A stretch of 31,898 nucleotides of DNA from an uncultured Oscillospiraceae bacterium (lineage in GTDB: Bacteria; Bacillota; Clostridia; Oscillospirales; Acutalibacteraceae), in NCBI GenBank assembly GCA_900542375.1, contig UQNI01000013.1:1-31898 (forward strand), in the 5' to 3' direction. Below the pieces are notes generated by a model. That model saw only the letters and a list, made by a program, of their open reading frames with translations. It made no database searches and was not told the origin of the DNA. Both the position numbers and the translations under genes were made by a program. Below are positions 7,735 through 15,304 of the stretch, in pieces; the first letter of the stretch is position 1, and the number at the start of each line of letters is the position of its first letter.

Positions 7735-7753
7735 GACGCTGTCATGAAATGAC

Positions 7754-7957
7754 TTATTTATCTGCCAGATGTTTGTTGATTTTTTCAATCAATTCATTCA
7801 CATCCACGCCATGCACCATGCAGGCTTCTTCCAAAGATTCACCGCGAGCGGATGGGCATCCCAAACAATGCATTCCCATTTCCAAAAAGTAAGGTGCGGT
7901 ATCTCTGTCCATATCTAGAATATCACCGATTAAGGTGTCTTTTGTAACTGTAGCCAT
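7754..7957 (-). CDS. DUF1858 / hybrid-cluster-protein-associated redox disulfide domain protein
   Basis: This 67-residue protein matches the small DUF1858 (TIGR03980-like) family. It begins with VTKDTLIGDILD, has FLEMGMHCLGCPSA in the middle with a CxxC pair at residues 31 and 34, and ends in a helix (VDVNELIEKINKHL). The family often accompanies hybrid-cluster or other anaerobic redox proteins; a thiol-redox or electron-transfer role is inferred. The ATG follows AGGAGGA. A TTGCAA-17-TATAAT promoter lies just upstream, so it may start the transcript that continues into trmK. Confidence 0.88.
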   Translation of the reverse strand: MATVTKDTLIGDILDMDRDTAPYFLEMGMHCLGCPSARGESLEEACMVHGVDVNELIEKINKHLADK

Positions 7958-7989
7958 TTTGACTTCCTCCTATAAAATTGTGTTATTTT

Positions 7990-8018
7990 ATTATAATACC
8001 CACAGAAAACGATTGCAA
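7990..8018 (-). promoter_or_regulatory. Sigma-A promoter of the DUF1858 gene
   Basis: TTGCAA (8013-8018) and a perfect TATAAT (7990-7995) are separated by 17 bp on the - strand, giving a leader of about 25 nt before the start codon. The same pair of boxes occurs upstream of yajC. Confidence 0.75.
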
Positions 8019-8186
8019 TACATTTTCCGCTTTTTTAGCTGCGGTATATGGTTTTCCAACATTTTCACGGGTGATTATACGGTAATGTGTCTTTTTCCTG
8101 ATACAACCAATCAAACAGCAGGCGCTGCATATGGAACATACTGCATATCACATAGCACATGTGCAATCAAATGCACATTGATTTTG

Positions 8187-9317
8187 TTAAGCACCGCAGC
8201 ATTTTTTATATTTTTTGCCGCTGCCACATGGACAAGGGTCATTTCTTCCCACTTTCAGCGTAGGATGTTCCAAATGTGCCTCTGCTTCCAATTGCGCTGT
8301 ATATTCCAACGGAGTATATCCACGGTTTACCCACATACGTGTGTAATTGGTTACTTTCATCAGCAGCTCTGAAATTTGGCGTAATTGCTTTTGTGTTTTA
8401 ATTGCAAATCCAAATCCCTCAAAAATATGAATGTGGTCTTGAAAACTGCCGTTTAGCTGTACCGCAAACATGGTGTCATCCAAAAATTCTTTGATTTTCT
8501 CTTCATTTTTGGTATACGTTTTGCGTACATAATCTGCCAACTTTTCCAACTGAGGCGTCATTTCGTAAAAATGCGGGTCTTCATAGCGGAGCAGCTCTTC
8601 TTTTTCCGGCATATAATACGTTTTTTCTCTTTGTTCTTTTAAAAGCGCGTCTACATTGCCATGTTCAAACATAAATCCGTTTACAATATGTCCGTTTTTA
8701 ATTGCTGCTGCATCACTACGGCAAGCGAAGGTATTCATAACCTCAACAATTTGTTTTGCGGTAACAATCTCGCTGTAATGCTCTTTATATAATTCAGATA
8801 CTTTCTCAGGTGTGATTGCGCCGTACAAATTGGAACACGCAATACAGTATCTCCAAATTTTTTGGAATTCATCACGTTCTTTACGATATTTCGCAGTATT
8901 GATTTTATGAAATATCTCTTTGATAATCAACGGCATTGCATAAGCAACCTGTTTCTTTTCTTCCACCAAATAAAAGTAACCGTTTTTTGCAAAATATTGA
9001 TACAAATCATGTTCTATGGTGCAGTTGGATAAGTCTTCATCCGCAGCAATGCGCAGCATCAATTGAAACTCCTGTTCCGTTGCATAGTTCATGACGCGTT
9101 TCATTTCTTCAGGATTTGCAATGATTTGCTCCAATTCCGCAACTAACTCTGCTTTTTTGAGTTTGCTGCGATTTTTCACATCATAATTGGCCGCAAGCTC
9201 TTGCAAATTGGCAACTTTGGTTGCTCCCAACAAAGCACCCAGCGTATCTGTAAAATGTGCTTTAATCAAATACTTTTTTGCATATGCATCGTGGTCAAAA
9301 TTCGGATTTACTGCCAT
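8187..9317 (-). CDS. SEC-C zinc-motif protein
   Basis: This 376-residue protein has a C-terminal SEC-C motif ([19 protein letters not shown]), the zinc-binding tail known from SecA and from many unrelated proteins. The N-terminal 100 residues are helical and include a segment ([16 protein letters not shown], near residue 53) resembling the SAP/Rho N-terminal fold, suggesting nucleic-acid binding. The middle part is helix-rich without a recognised domain. The motif is known to bind ribosomes in SecA; whether this protein does so is unknown. The ATG follows GGGGGAAG. The flanking gene on the right is divergent. Similar proteins are common in Clostridia, but I cannot give a symbol. Confidence 0.82.
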   Translation of the reverse strand: MAVNPNFDHDAYAKKYLIKAHFTDTLGALLGATKVANLQELAANYDVKNRSKLKKAELVAELEQIIANPEEMKRVMNYATEQEFQLMLRIAADEDLSNCTIEHDLYQYFAKNGYFYLVEEKKQVAYAMPLIIKEIFHKINTAKYRKERDEFQKIWRYCIACSNLYGAITPEKVSELYKEHYSEIVTAKQIVEVMNTFACRSDAAAIKNGHIVNGFMFEHGNVDALLKEQREKTYYMPEKEELLRYEDPHFYEMTPQLEKLADYVRKTYTKNEEKIKEFLDDTMFAVQLNGSFQDHIHIFEGFGFAIKTQKQLRQISELLMKVTNYTRMWVNRGYTPLEYTAQLEAEAHLEHPTLKVGRNDPCPCGSGKKYKKCCGA

Positions 9318-9399
9318 ATAACTTCCCCCAAACTATATGTAACATTATGTATTATATTATCAAAAAAGCAGGAATGAAGCAATAGAAAATCCACAATAA

Positions 9400-9428
9400 T
9401 TGTAGTTGAGACAAAAATATGCTAAAAT
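9400..9428 (+). promoter_or_regulatory. Extended -10 promoter of the TTG-start recombinase
   Basis: TTGTAG (9400-9405) and TAAAAT (9423-9428) lie 17 bp apart, with TGC directly before the -10 box as in extended -10 promoters. The leader is about 105 nt and contains the 10-bp direct repeat TCGCAATAGA at 9431-9440 and 9475-9484. Confidence 0.55.
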
Positions 9429-9540
9429 AATCGCAATAGAGATTATTTTGGCGCGAGCTTCTTTACCACAAGCGTCGCAATAGAAATCATTATTTGAGTT
9501 TTTCTTTGCAAAATACAACAAATCAAAGGAGGCATATGGA

Positions 9541-10533
9541 TTGAAGCAGGATTGTTTCTCATTGGCACCGCCTATCATCAAAGAGTTTTTGGGATATATG
9601 GGTACTGTAAAAGGGAAATCTCCTTTAACGGTGGAAGAATACTTTATGGATTTGCGTACCTTCTTTCGTTATATGAAACAGCACCGCAATCAGGTACCGC
9701 AGGATATGCCGTTTGACGAGATTTCCATTGATGATATTGATTTGGAATTTATCAAAACCATTACATTAACCGATGTATACGAATACATGAATTTTGTAAG
9801 CACCCAACGAAAAAATAAGGCGACTACCCGTTCCAGAAAAGTATCCAGCCTGCGTACTTATTTTCAGTATTTGACCAATAAGGTAAATAAACTGGAGCAC
9901 AATCCCATTACAGAGCTGGAGACGCCGAAAACAAAAAAATCACTTCCCAAATATTTGACACTGGAGCAAAGCATGGATTTGTTAAATGCAGTGGAAGGTC
10001 CATATCAAAGCCGTGATTACTGCATCATTACACTGTTTTTAAACTGCGGCATGCGTTTGTCCGAATTGGTCAATATCAATTTAAATGATATCAATCATAA
10101 GGAACATGTGATGCGCATTACGGGAAAAGGAAACAAAGAGCGTTTGGTTTATTTAAACGACGCCTGCATGGATGCAATTAAAACATATTTAAAGGACCGG
10201 CCTGCAGACGGTCTCATTGACCGTGAAGCATTGTTCATCAGCCGTGAGAGAAAACGAATCAGCCCCAAAACGGTACAGGCCATGGTCAATAAATATCTGG
10301 AGAAAATCGGGCTTGGCGGCCCGGGCTATTCTGTACATAAGCTGCGTCATACTGCTGCAACGTTAATGTATCAGTACGGAGAAGTGGATATCCGCGTTTT
10401 GAAAGATATTTTAGGGCATGAAAATTTAGGAACTACCGAAATTTATACACACATCTCAGATGAGCAAATGAAAAAAGCCTCGAAATCCAATCCTCTGTCA
10501 AATGTGAAATCAAAAAAGCATAAAACACAGTAA
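9541..10533 (+). CDS. Tyrosine recombinase, XerC/XerD family
   Basis: This 330-residue integrase-family recombinase has an N-terminal SAM-like core-binding domain (about 10-125) and a catalytic domain. The catalytic set is complete: Arg172 (CGMRLSEL), Lys197 (TGKGNKER), His266 and Arg269 (VHKLRH), His293 (LGHENLGT) and the Tyr302 nucleophile. It is longer than XerD, with an insertion around residues 50-75, a pattern I associate with chromosomal Clostridia Xer proteins. The start is TTG at 9541 because AAAGGAGG lies 8 bp upstream. The only nearby ATG (9536) opens a two-codon frame, ATG-GAT-TGA, overlapping the TTG. It has its own promoter and terminator. It is either the XerC partner for dimer resolution or a second recombinase. 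Confidence 0.9.
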   Translation: MKQDCFSLAPPIIKEFLGYMGTVKGKSPLTVEEYFMDLRTFFRYMKQHRNQVPQDMPFDEISIDDIDLEFIKTITLTDVYEYMNFVSTQRKNKATTRSRKVSSLRTYFQYLTNKVNKLEHNPITELETPKTKKSLPKYLTLEQSMDLLNAVEGPYQSRDYCIITLFLNCGMRLSELVNINLNDINHKEHVMRITGKGNKERLVYLNDACMDAIKTYLKDRPADGLIDREALFISRERKRISPKTVQAMVNKYLEKIGLGGPGYSVHKLRHTAATLMYQYGEVDIRVLKDILGHENLGTTEIYTHISDEQMKKASKSNPLSNVKSKKHKTQ

Positions 10534-10535
10534 AG

Positions 10536-10571
10536 GCAAGCGGTATATCAATATATCGCTTGCTTTTCTTT
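10536..10571 (+). terminator. Terminator of the TTG-start recombinase
   Basis: GCAAGCGGTATAT (10536-10548) pairs with ATATATCGCTTGC (10551-10563), including one G-U, and is followed by TTTTCTTTT. It begins 3 bp after the stop codon. Confidence 0.85.
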
Positions 10572-10598
10572 TGGAATAGATACAACCCCTTTTAGAAT
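10571..10598 (+). promoter_or_regulatory. Candidate promoter of the DUF454 gene
   Basis: TTGGAA (10571-10576) and TAGAAT (10593-10598) are 16 bp apart, immediately after the preceding terminator and 32 bp before the DUF454 start codon. Confidence 0.45.
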
Positions 10599-10630
10599 AT
10601 GCTTCATAAGATACTGCAAAAGGAGTCTTG

Positions 10631-11053
10631 ATGATGAAATATATCTATTTGACTTTGGCTTTCCTTTGTTTGATATGCGGTTCTGTAGGCATTGTAATCC
10701 CCGGATTGCCCACCACACCTTTGCTTTTGGCAGCTTCGTTTTTCTTTGCCAAAGGTTCTGACCGATTCCACCGTTGGTTTTTGGGAACAAAACTGTACCA
10801 TAAACATTTGGAATCTTTTGTACAACACAAAACAATGAAGCTGCGCACCAAAGTGTACATTTTGATGTTCTCCACCTGCTCCATGGGACTTTCCATCTAC
10901 TTGGTCAAGAACCTTTATGTTCGCATTTTCATTGCAGCCATACTTGCCGTTCAATATTTCTGCTTCATTTTTATGATTAAAACAACGCCCAAACAAGAAA
11001 TTCTAAGCGTTTCTCAATTTCAAAAGAAACAGCGTGAAAAGATAAAAGCATAA
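10631..11053 (+). CDS. DUF454 (YbaN-like) inner membrane protein
   Basis: This protein of about 140 residues belongs to the DUF454/YbaN family of small membrane proteins of unknown function. The family signature is clear at the N-terminus: GSVGIVIPGLPTTPLLLAA followed by FFFAKGSDRFHRWFL. A second hydrophobic hairpin spans about residues 75-120, and the tail is basic and polar. The start is the ATG at 10631 or the adjacent ATG at 10634; AAAAGGAG ends at 10625, so the second has better spacing. It stands alone between two terminators and has its own weak promoter. Confidence 0.85.
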   Translation: MMKYIYLTLAFLCLICGSVGIVIPGLPTTPLLLAASFFFAKGSDRFHRWFLGTKLYHKHLESFVQHKTMKLRTKVYILMFSTCSMGLSIYLVKNLYVRIFIAAILAVQYFCFIFMIKTTPKQEILSVSQFQKKQREKIKA

Positions 11054-11142
11054 TAAATATTCATACAGTCTAAAAAGCAGAATTCCAAACGAAATACAAT
11101 CTTAAAACGCATATTTATGGGATATATCCTTTATTTTCAAAT

Positions 11143-11180
11143 AAAAAAGCCACCTGCCTATTAAATAAGCAAGCAGCTTT
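11143..11180 (-). terminator. Bidirectional terminator between convergent genes
   Basis: An imperfect hairpin built from AAAAAGC...CTGC and GCAG...CTTTT surrounds the stop codon of the coiled-coil gene, with A/T runs at both ends. It lies between the DUF454 gene and the coiled-coil gene, so it could stop transcription from either side. The stem is broken, hence moderate confidence. Confidence 0.45.
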
Positions 11181-11503
11181 TATTGCGCCTTTCTTTTCAA
11201 TACATTAATATCTCGAATGTTTTGTCTTACAATTGCCTCAGTTGCAACTACGCTGGATTCAATGTCATCTAAAACCATGTCAACATTTTTCATTTTTTCA
11301 GCATTTAAACTTTGCGCTTCCATTAACAACTGAATATTTTTATTGGTTTCATTTTCCAAAGTAATCTCAATTTTAAGGGTTCTATCTTCAATCTTTGAAG
11401 TTCTCTCCTCAATTTTAAGGGTTCTATCTTTGATTTCTGAAATGTCTTCTTGCATTCTATTAACAGACTTAATCAATTCTTCCAATAATTCTTTCTCGTT
11501 CAT
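11180..11503 (-). CDS. Small coiled-coil protein, function unknown
   Basis: This 107-residue acidic and helical protein has near-perfect heptads: DRTLKIE-ERTSKIE-DRTLKIE at residues 26-46, flanked by further heptad-like sequence. A parallel homo-oligomeric coiled coil is likely. No membrane segment, signal peptide or catalytic motif is seen. The heptad block is also a DNA repeat (11366-11430), so it probably arose by tandem duplication. The ATG follows AAAGGAGTGG. The upstream promoter overlaps an inverted repeat, suggesting regulation. Similar repeated coiled-coil proteins occur near mobile or prophage genes, but nothing here proves that origin. Confidence 0.75.
   Translation of the reverse strand: MNEKELLEELIKSVNRMQEDISEIKDRTLKIEERTSKIEDRTLKIEITLENETNKNIQLLMEAQSLNAEKMKNVDMVLDDIESSVVATEAIVRQNIRDINVLKRKAQ
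11366..11430. repeat. 23-bp direct repeat inside the coiled-coil gene
   Basis: The same 23 bp occur at 11366-11388 and 11408-11430, exactly 42 bp (two heptads) apart. The intervening heptad is a diverged copy. This indicates in-frame expansion or contraction by multiples of 21 bp. Confidence 0.8.
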
Positions 11504-11530
11504 TTTGAACCACTCCTTTAAAGTGTTTTT

Positions 11531-11562
11531 ATAGTATCATATTGAATTTGATATTTCAATAT
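11531..11562 (-). promoter_or_regulatory. Promoter with overlapping inverted repeat (candidate operator)
   Basis: On the - strand TTGAAA (11554-11559) and TACTAT (11531-11536) are 17 bp apart, 27 bp upstream of the coiled-coil start codon. The inverted repeat ATATTGAA-8nt-TTCAATAT (11539-11562) covers the -35 box and most of the spacer, where a dimeric repressor would block polymerase. Confidence 0.55.
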
Positions 11563-11823
11563 CATTTTTCCCATTCAACCTGCAAGGGAAATATTTTCAC
11601 GTACAAGAAAAGTAGATTCATACAGAATTGATGCTGTTCCACACCATTTGCCATAAAGGGACAGTTCCTGTTTGCTTGGCATCTTATTTTTTATTTGATT
11701 GAATCCAAACATGTCAATCATCAAAGATAACAAAACTCACTGTTCCAGTACCGATTCTCGTCATTTTATACTTTCAGCTGCACCATATTGCATGATTGTA
11801 AATGTACTCTTTGCTCTTATCCA

Positions 11824-11862
11824 AAAGCCCCCATGCTACGGAAAAGTAACATCGGGGCATTT
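11824..11862 (-). terminator. Terminator downstream of xerD
   Basis: Arms 11827-11839 and 11846-11858 pair over 13 bp with one mismatch and one wobble in the - strand RNA, around a 6-nt loop. The - strand continues with TTTTGG. The hairpin begins 62 bp past the xerD stop codon. T-rich sequence also follows on the + strand. Confidence 0.6.
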
Positions 11863-11920
11863 CTTTGTATTTTTAAAATTTTAGTCCTATTTTTAAAAAC
11901 ATTCATTTATGTTTTGTCAG

Positions 11921-12811
11921 TTATACTTTCGCACGCGGATGGCAATTATGATACACCTCTTTGAAGTGAGAATCCAAAAGCTGAACATACACTTGTGTAG
12001 AAGAGATATCCGCATGTCCCATCATCGTTTGAATATCTTTTAAATCCGCACCATTTTCCAGCAAATGCAAGGCAAAAGAATGGCGCAGCGTATGAGGTGT
12101 AATTTCCTTGGTAATATTTGCTTGTTCGGCATAACCTTTTACAATTTTCCAAAAGCCCTGCCGCGTCAGACGATTGCCGTTTAAATTTACAAATAAAGGT
12201 TGTTCTGTATCGTCATCACATAATGATACACTTCTGACACGCGTAATATAAGTCGCAACCGCTTTGACTGCCGTAGGATATACGGGAATAATACGGTCTG
12301 CCTTTCCCTTACAGCGAAGCAAACCTGATTTTAGATTAATGTCTCCCAAATTCAGTTCAACCAGCTCTGTTGCGCGAATTCCTGTTGCATAGAGCAATTC
12401 TAAAATTGCTTTGTCGCGGCAGCCCTTCGGTTCAGCAATGTTCGGCTGTGCCAACAACAAATCAATTTCCGCACCGTTTAAAAAATGAGGTAATTTTTTG
12501 GGAGATTTTTCTAACTTAATATGTTTTGCCGGATTCACCGTTATATGATAATTCTGCATCAGAAATTGATAAAAACAACGTATGGAGGCCAAACGCCGTG
12601 TAATAGTCGCATTTGAAAGATTCTGACGGGTCAGTTCCTCCACATATAAATGCATCATGGTATCATCCGCTTTGAGCAAATCTGTAAATTGATGTTCTTT
12701 CATAAACGTTAAAAAATGTTGAATATCCCGCATATAGGACTGCAATGTATTTTCAGATACTGCTTTTTTCTCGGTCAGATATTCCCGAAACTGCGAAACA
12801 TATTCTCTCAT
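11921..12811 (-). CDS. xerD: Site-specific tyrosine recombinase XerD-like
   Basis: This 296-residue protein has exactly the usual XerD length. It has an N-terminal core-binding domain (about 1-95) and a catalytic domain with the complete set: Arg146 (ATGIRATEL), Lys170 (CKGKADR), His240 and Arg243 (PHTLRH), His266 (MMGHADIS) and Tyr275. XerD acts with a partner at the chromosomal dif site to resolve chromosome dimers. The ATG at 12809-12811 is chosen, with GAGAGG upstream; an in-frame GTG at 12823 would overlap that site. It lies 19 bp downstream of the spoIIM-like gene; in Bacillus xerD (ripX) and spoIIM also lie near each other, supporting the assignment. Confidence 0.88.
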   Translation of the reverse strand: MREYVSQFREYLTEKKAVSENTLQSYMRDIQHFLTFMKEHQFTDLLKADDTMMHLYVEELTRQNLSNATITRRLASIRCFYQFLMQNYHITVNPAKHIKLEKSPKKLPHFLNGAEIDLLLAQPNIAEPKGCRDKAILELLYATGIRATELVELNLGDINLKSGLLRCKGKADRIIPVYPTAVKAVATYITRVRSVSLCDDDTEQPLFVNLNGNRLTRQGFWKIVKGYAEQANITKEITPHTLRHSFALHLLENGADLKDIQTMMGHADISSTQVYVQLLDSHFKEVYHNCHPRAKV

Positions 12812-12830
12812 TTTTAACGTCACCTCTCAA

Positions 12831-13529
12831 TCAAAATACAAATAAGCCGGAAAAGCAGACTGTGGTCAGTACATCTACCAAAGCGCCTATGATTAATATT
12901 CCAGTTAAAATAGAAAAACGAATAAAAAAATGCCGCACATTGTTTTTCGGCTGCGCTTCCTGCTCTTCCGTCTTCCTGCCAAGATGTATCTTTTTGGAAA
13001 ACAGCATGCTTTCTCTGGAAGCGATTAAAATGGCAATCAGACAAATAAATGCTCCCGGTAAAATAACAGCCAAATGAAATAAAAATCCTTGGAATCCATA
13101 GGCAGCATACAGATATCCGGCTGTAATTCCCATGCCAAATCCACGGAATAACGGAGCCAACGGAACACAATAGGCCCCCCATATGGACAGTCCACATAAA
13201 AAACAAAATAATAAAAACAAAAAAGATGATGCCAACGATGCTACAAAGATAGATAACACAGGCAATGCGCTTCTTGCTTTCACATTGCTGAAAAATACAA
13301 AATCCAATGTTTTTAATAAAGAATAATCCGCATTGCGAATGAATATGACTCCTAAAATGAGGCCTGCAATTAAAAACAATCCCAAAAACACCAACAAGAA
13401 CTGCTGACGGAAAATTTGCAGAATTCCACCGCGATAACCGGAAGAAAATCCTCCTGACCGACTGCCTACCGTTCTTGTGCCTCTATGTTCTTTGGGTACT
13501 TTTACAAAAAATAAGTTTGTCCGTCTCAT
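12831..13529 (-). CDS. spoIIM: Stage II sporulation protein M-like membrane protein
   Basis: This 232-residue protein has a basic, Gly/Ser-rich cytosolic N-terminus (about 1-42) and about five hydrophobic segments thereafter. The SpoIIM/DUF95 family pattern is visible: a membrane segment followed by CGLSIWGAYCVPLAPLFRGFG, then GFLFHLAVILPGAFICL and SRESMLFS. SpoIIM is part of the DMP complex (SpoIID, SpoIIM, SpoIIP), which remodels peptidoglycan during forespore engulfment. The ATG follows GGGGGA at a fairly long spacing of about 10 bp. It precedes xerD. The extended basic N-terminus is unusual compared with Bacillus SpoIIM. A non-sporulation DUF95 member cannot be excluded, but context and pattern favour SpoIIM. 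Confidence 0.78.
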   Translation of the reverse strand: MRRTNLFFVKVPKEHRGTRTVGSRSGGFSSGYRGGILQIFRQQFLLVFLGLFLIAGLILGVIFIRNADYSLLKTLDFVFFSNVKARSALPVLSIFVASLASSFLFLLFCFLCGLSIWGAYCVPLAPLFRGFGMGITAGYLYAAYGFQGFLFHLAVILPGAFICLIAILIASRESMLFSKKIHLGRKTEEQEAQPKNNVRHFFIRFSILTGILIIGALVDVLTTVCFSGLFVF

Positions 13530-13595
13530 AGTATTTATAATCCCCCAAACAAGTTGTCTGGTTCATAATTATGTATACCTTAGGACAATTATGAA

Positions 13596-14402
13596 TTATT
13601 TTCCTAATTCCTCCGCTCTTTTTGTACAAGCAAGCATTGCCTCGTCTACAATTTTTTCCAAATCATGCTGATAGAACACATTTAACGCTTCCAATGTAGT
13701 TCCTCCCGGAGAGGATACCATTTCAATTAATTCATCCGGAGTTTTACCGGAATATACAAGCATGCCTGCGCTGCCGATTAACGTTTGCGCAATCATCGGC
13801 AATGCAACTTCCTTTTCAATTCCTTGCTTTTCAGCGTTATCCAGCATTGCTTTTGCAAACAAATAAAAATATGCCGGGCTGCTGCCGTTTACGGAAATTA
13901 CTGCATTCATTTGTGATTCTTCCAACTCTGAAACGGTACCGCAGGAGGAGAAAAATTCTTCCACAGTTTCGAACATTTCATCTGTTACACCTTGAGAGCG
14001 GCACATAGCGGTAGCACCTTGGCTCAAAAGCAAAGGTGTATTCGGCATGGTACGAATAACGGGGCATTGACATCCCAAAGTGGTACGAATATAGTCGGTA
14101 GAAATACCGGCAGCAATAGAAACCATGAGCTTTTGTTCCGTTACTTGTTCTTTGATTTCTGTTAAAACTTCTTCAAAATTTTGCGGCTTCACTGCAAGCA
14201 CAATAATGCTGCAAGCACTTGCCAATTCTGAAGCGGAAGAAGCCGCTTGAACACCTATTTGTTTAAAATAAGCACATTTTTCTTCATTGACATCAAATAC
14301 TGCAATTTGAGATGGGCGCATTGTCTCAGTAGATACAATTCCGTTGATAATGGCAGTAGCCATGTTTCCTGCGCCAATGAAACCTAATACTGTATTTTCC
14401 AC
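13596..14402 (-). CDS. proC: Pyrroline-5-carboxylate reductase
   Basis: ProC catalyses the last step of proline synthesis, NAD(P)H-dependent reduction of delta-1-pyrroline-5-carboxylate. The 268-residue protein shows the Rossmann motif GFIGAGNMA at residues 7-15, VLAVKPQN near 70, the IRTMPNTP motif near 118 and the C-terminal signature SPGGTTLEAL. A GTG start at 14400-14402 is chosen: AGAGGG lies upstream, the length becomes normal, and the promoter at 14440-14468 would start transcription near 14433. The longer ATG start at 14426 lacks a ribosome binding site and would lie almost at the transcript end. It appears monocistronic. Confidence 0.93.
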   Translation of the reverse strand: MENTVLGFIGAGNMATAIINGIVSTETMRPSQIAVFDVNEEKCAYFKQIGVQAASSASELASACSIIVLAVKPQNFEEVLTEIKEQVTEQKLMVSIAAGISTDYIRTTLGCQCPVIRTMPNTPLLLSQGATAMCRSQGVTDEMFETVEEFFSSCGTVSELEESQMNAVISVNGSSPAYFYLFAKAMLDNAEKQGIEKEVALPMIAQTLIGSAGMLVYSGKTPDELIEMVSSPGGTTLEALNVFYQHDLEKIVDEAMLACTKRAEELGK

Positions 14403-14439
14403 ACGATTACCCTCTTTTTTGTACATTTGTCGTTCTATT

Positions 14440-14468
14440 ATGATAATACTTTTAGAAAAAGAGTGCAA
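14440..14468 (-). promoter_or_regulatory. proC: Sigma-A promoter of proC
   Basis: TTGCAC (14463-14468) and TATCAT (14440-14445) are 17 bp apart on the - strand, about 38 bp upstream of the GTG start of proC. No T-box or riboswitch-like leader fits in the short 5' region. Confidence 0.7.
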
Positions 14469-14469
14469 G

Positions 14470-15254
14470 ACATAATCCGATAATTTTCGCATAATTCCTA
14501 CAAAGTGAAATAAATAAAGCAATGTTTCATCATTTATTCCCAATGATTTTTTACAATTATTTTTACTTTTTCTAATATTATGGAAAAGCGACCATGTTTG
14601 GTATGACTGTATCAAACTGTAACATCTGCATTTTGATTGCCATTTTTCACGATAATTGTCAGAGGATAACCCCATACTCCAAAAAGAGCAAATTCCCCTG
14701 TCGTCACGTTTTCTACCCTAACCGTACCCGACCTCTGTTCTCCGCAGTCCTGCTGAAATGCTTCGACTTAGGGCACTTTCTCTAAAATCATCGAAAATAT
14801 GCTGTTTTCGCATCTTTCGCAAATAAAAAATTCGCATCTGACTCCGGGAATCACCCCAAATCATCCCCGAGGCAAACCCGATTATCCTTTTTCTTCCGAC
14901 AATCTGAAATTTCCACGCGGATTTTGAATGTCTGTCCGGCAACTCGGAGAGTGATTTTCCACGTTTTTGAAGATAAAAAACCTTTCGGGTCGCTCCGCTT
15001 CTTCTCTTTTCTTTTTCCGCCTACGATATCCATTTTTCTTTTTTCGGAATGTTTTTTGGGGGTCGGGATGGCAGCACAGAGCCTTACTGCTCTGCACTGC
15101 ATCTTATTGTTTTCTGTCTCTTTTCAATGATGCTTTGGTACCCTGCTAAGATATGAAAGAGTACCTTTTGTCAACAAACAACAATCGTGAAGATAGGTAA
15201 AAACGATTTCTCTCTATTATGGTTATGCACAACTATAAATTGCTATTTCATAAT
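14470..15254. other. Large intergenic region without a confident gene
   Basis: Between the proC promoter and the scfB terminator lie about 0.8 kb with only short frames, mainly on the - strand. One open - strand stretch (about 14610-14765) translates to a protein-like segment including GTVRVENVTTGEFALFG but has no start codon or ribosome binding site. Another - strand frame (14851-15102) contains WKITLRVAGQTFKIRVE. A 12-bp hairpin with a 6-nt loop (15071-15100) pairs fully, with two wobbles, only as - strand RNA. A decayed gene, an intergenic repeat family or an RNA are all possible. Confidence 0.4.
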
Positions 15255-15289
15255 AAAAAAGCAGTACGCCCTAAGTCATACTGCTTTTT
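15255..15289 (-). terminator. Terminator of scfB
   Basis: AAAAAGCAGTA (15256-15266) pairs with TACTGCTTTTT (15279-15289) around a 12-nt loop. On the - strand it runs into a T-tract, beginning 15 bp past the scfB stop codon. T residues on the + side could let it work in both directions. Confidence 0.8.
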
Positions 15290-15304
15290 CTATCAAATAT
15301 TTGT

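Larger units (their letters stand above)
11504..11920. other. 0.42 kb intergenic region
   Basis: It contains the promoter/operator of the coiled-coil gene at its left end and a terminator hairpin at 11827-11858. The + strand frame at 11699-11884 has no ribosome binding site and ends over the terminator, so it is not called. I see nothing else in 11565-11820. Confidence 0.5.

Noticed and set aside
9318..9400. Possible dif site near the recombinase (ATGTAACATTATGT region)
   Set aside because: It does not match both arms of the Firmicutes dif pattern and is better explained as AT-rich promoter DNA.
9360..9581. - strand frame with a CxxC pair (FYCDACGKEARAK)
   Set aside because: It spans the divergent promoter region and runs into the recombinase start; no ribosome binding site. 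The CxxC comes from a short DNA repeat.
11699..11884. 61-aa + strand frame in the gap right of the coiled-coil gene
   Set aside because: No ribosome binding site, runs across a terminator hairpin, and no recognisable protein pattern.
13562..13595. 9-bp inverted repeat TTCATAATT/AATTATGAA after proC
   Set aside because: The stem is all A-T except two pairs and has a 16-nt loop, too weak to call as a terminator.
14403..14600. T-box or riboswitch upstream of proC
   Set aside because: A good promoter lies only about 38 bp before the start codon, leaving no room, and no T-box motif is present.
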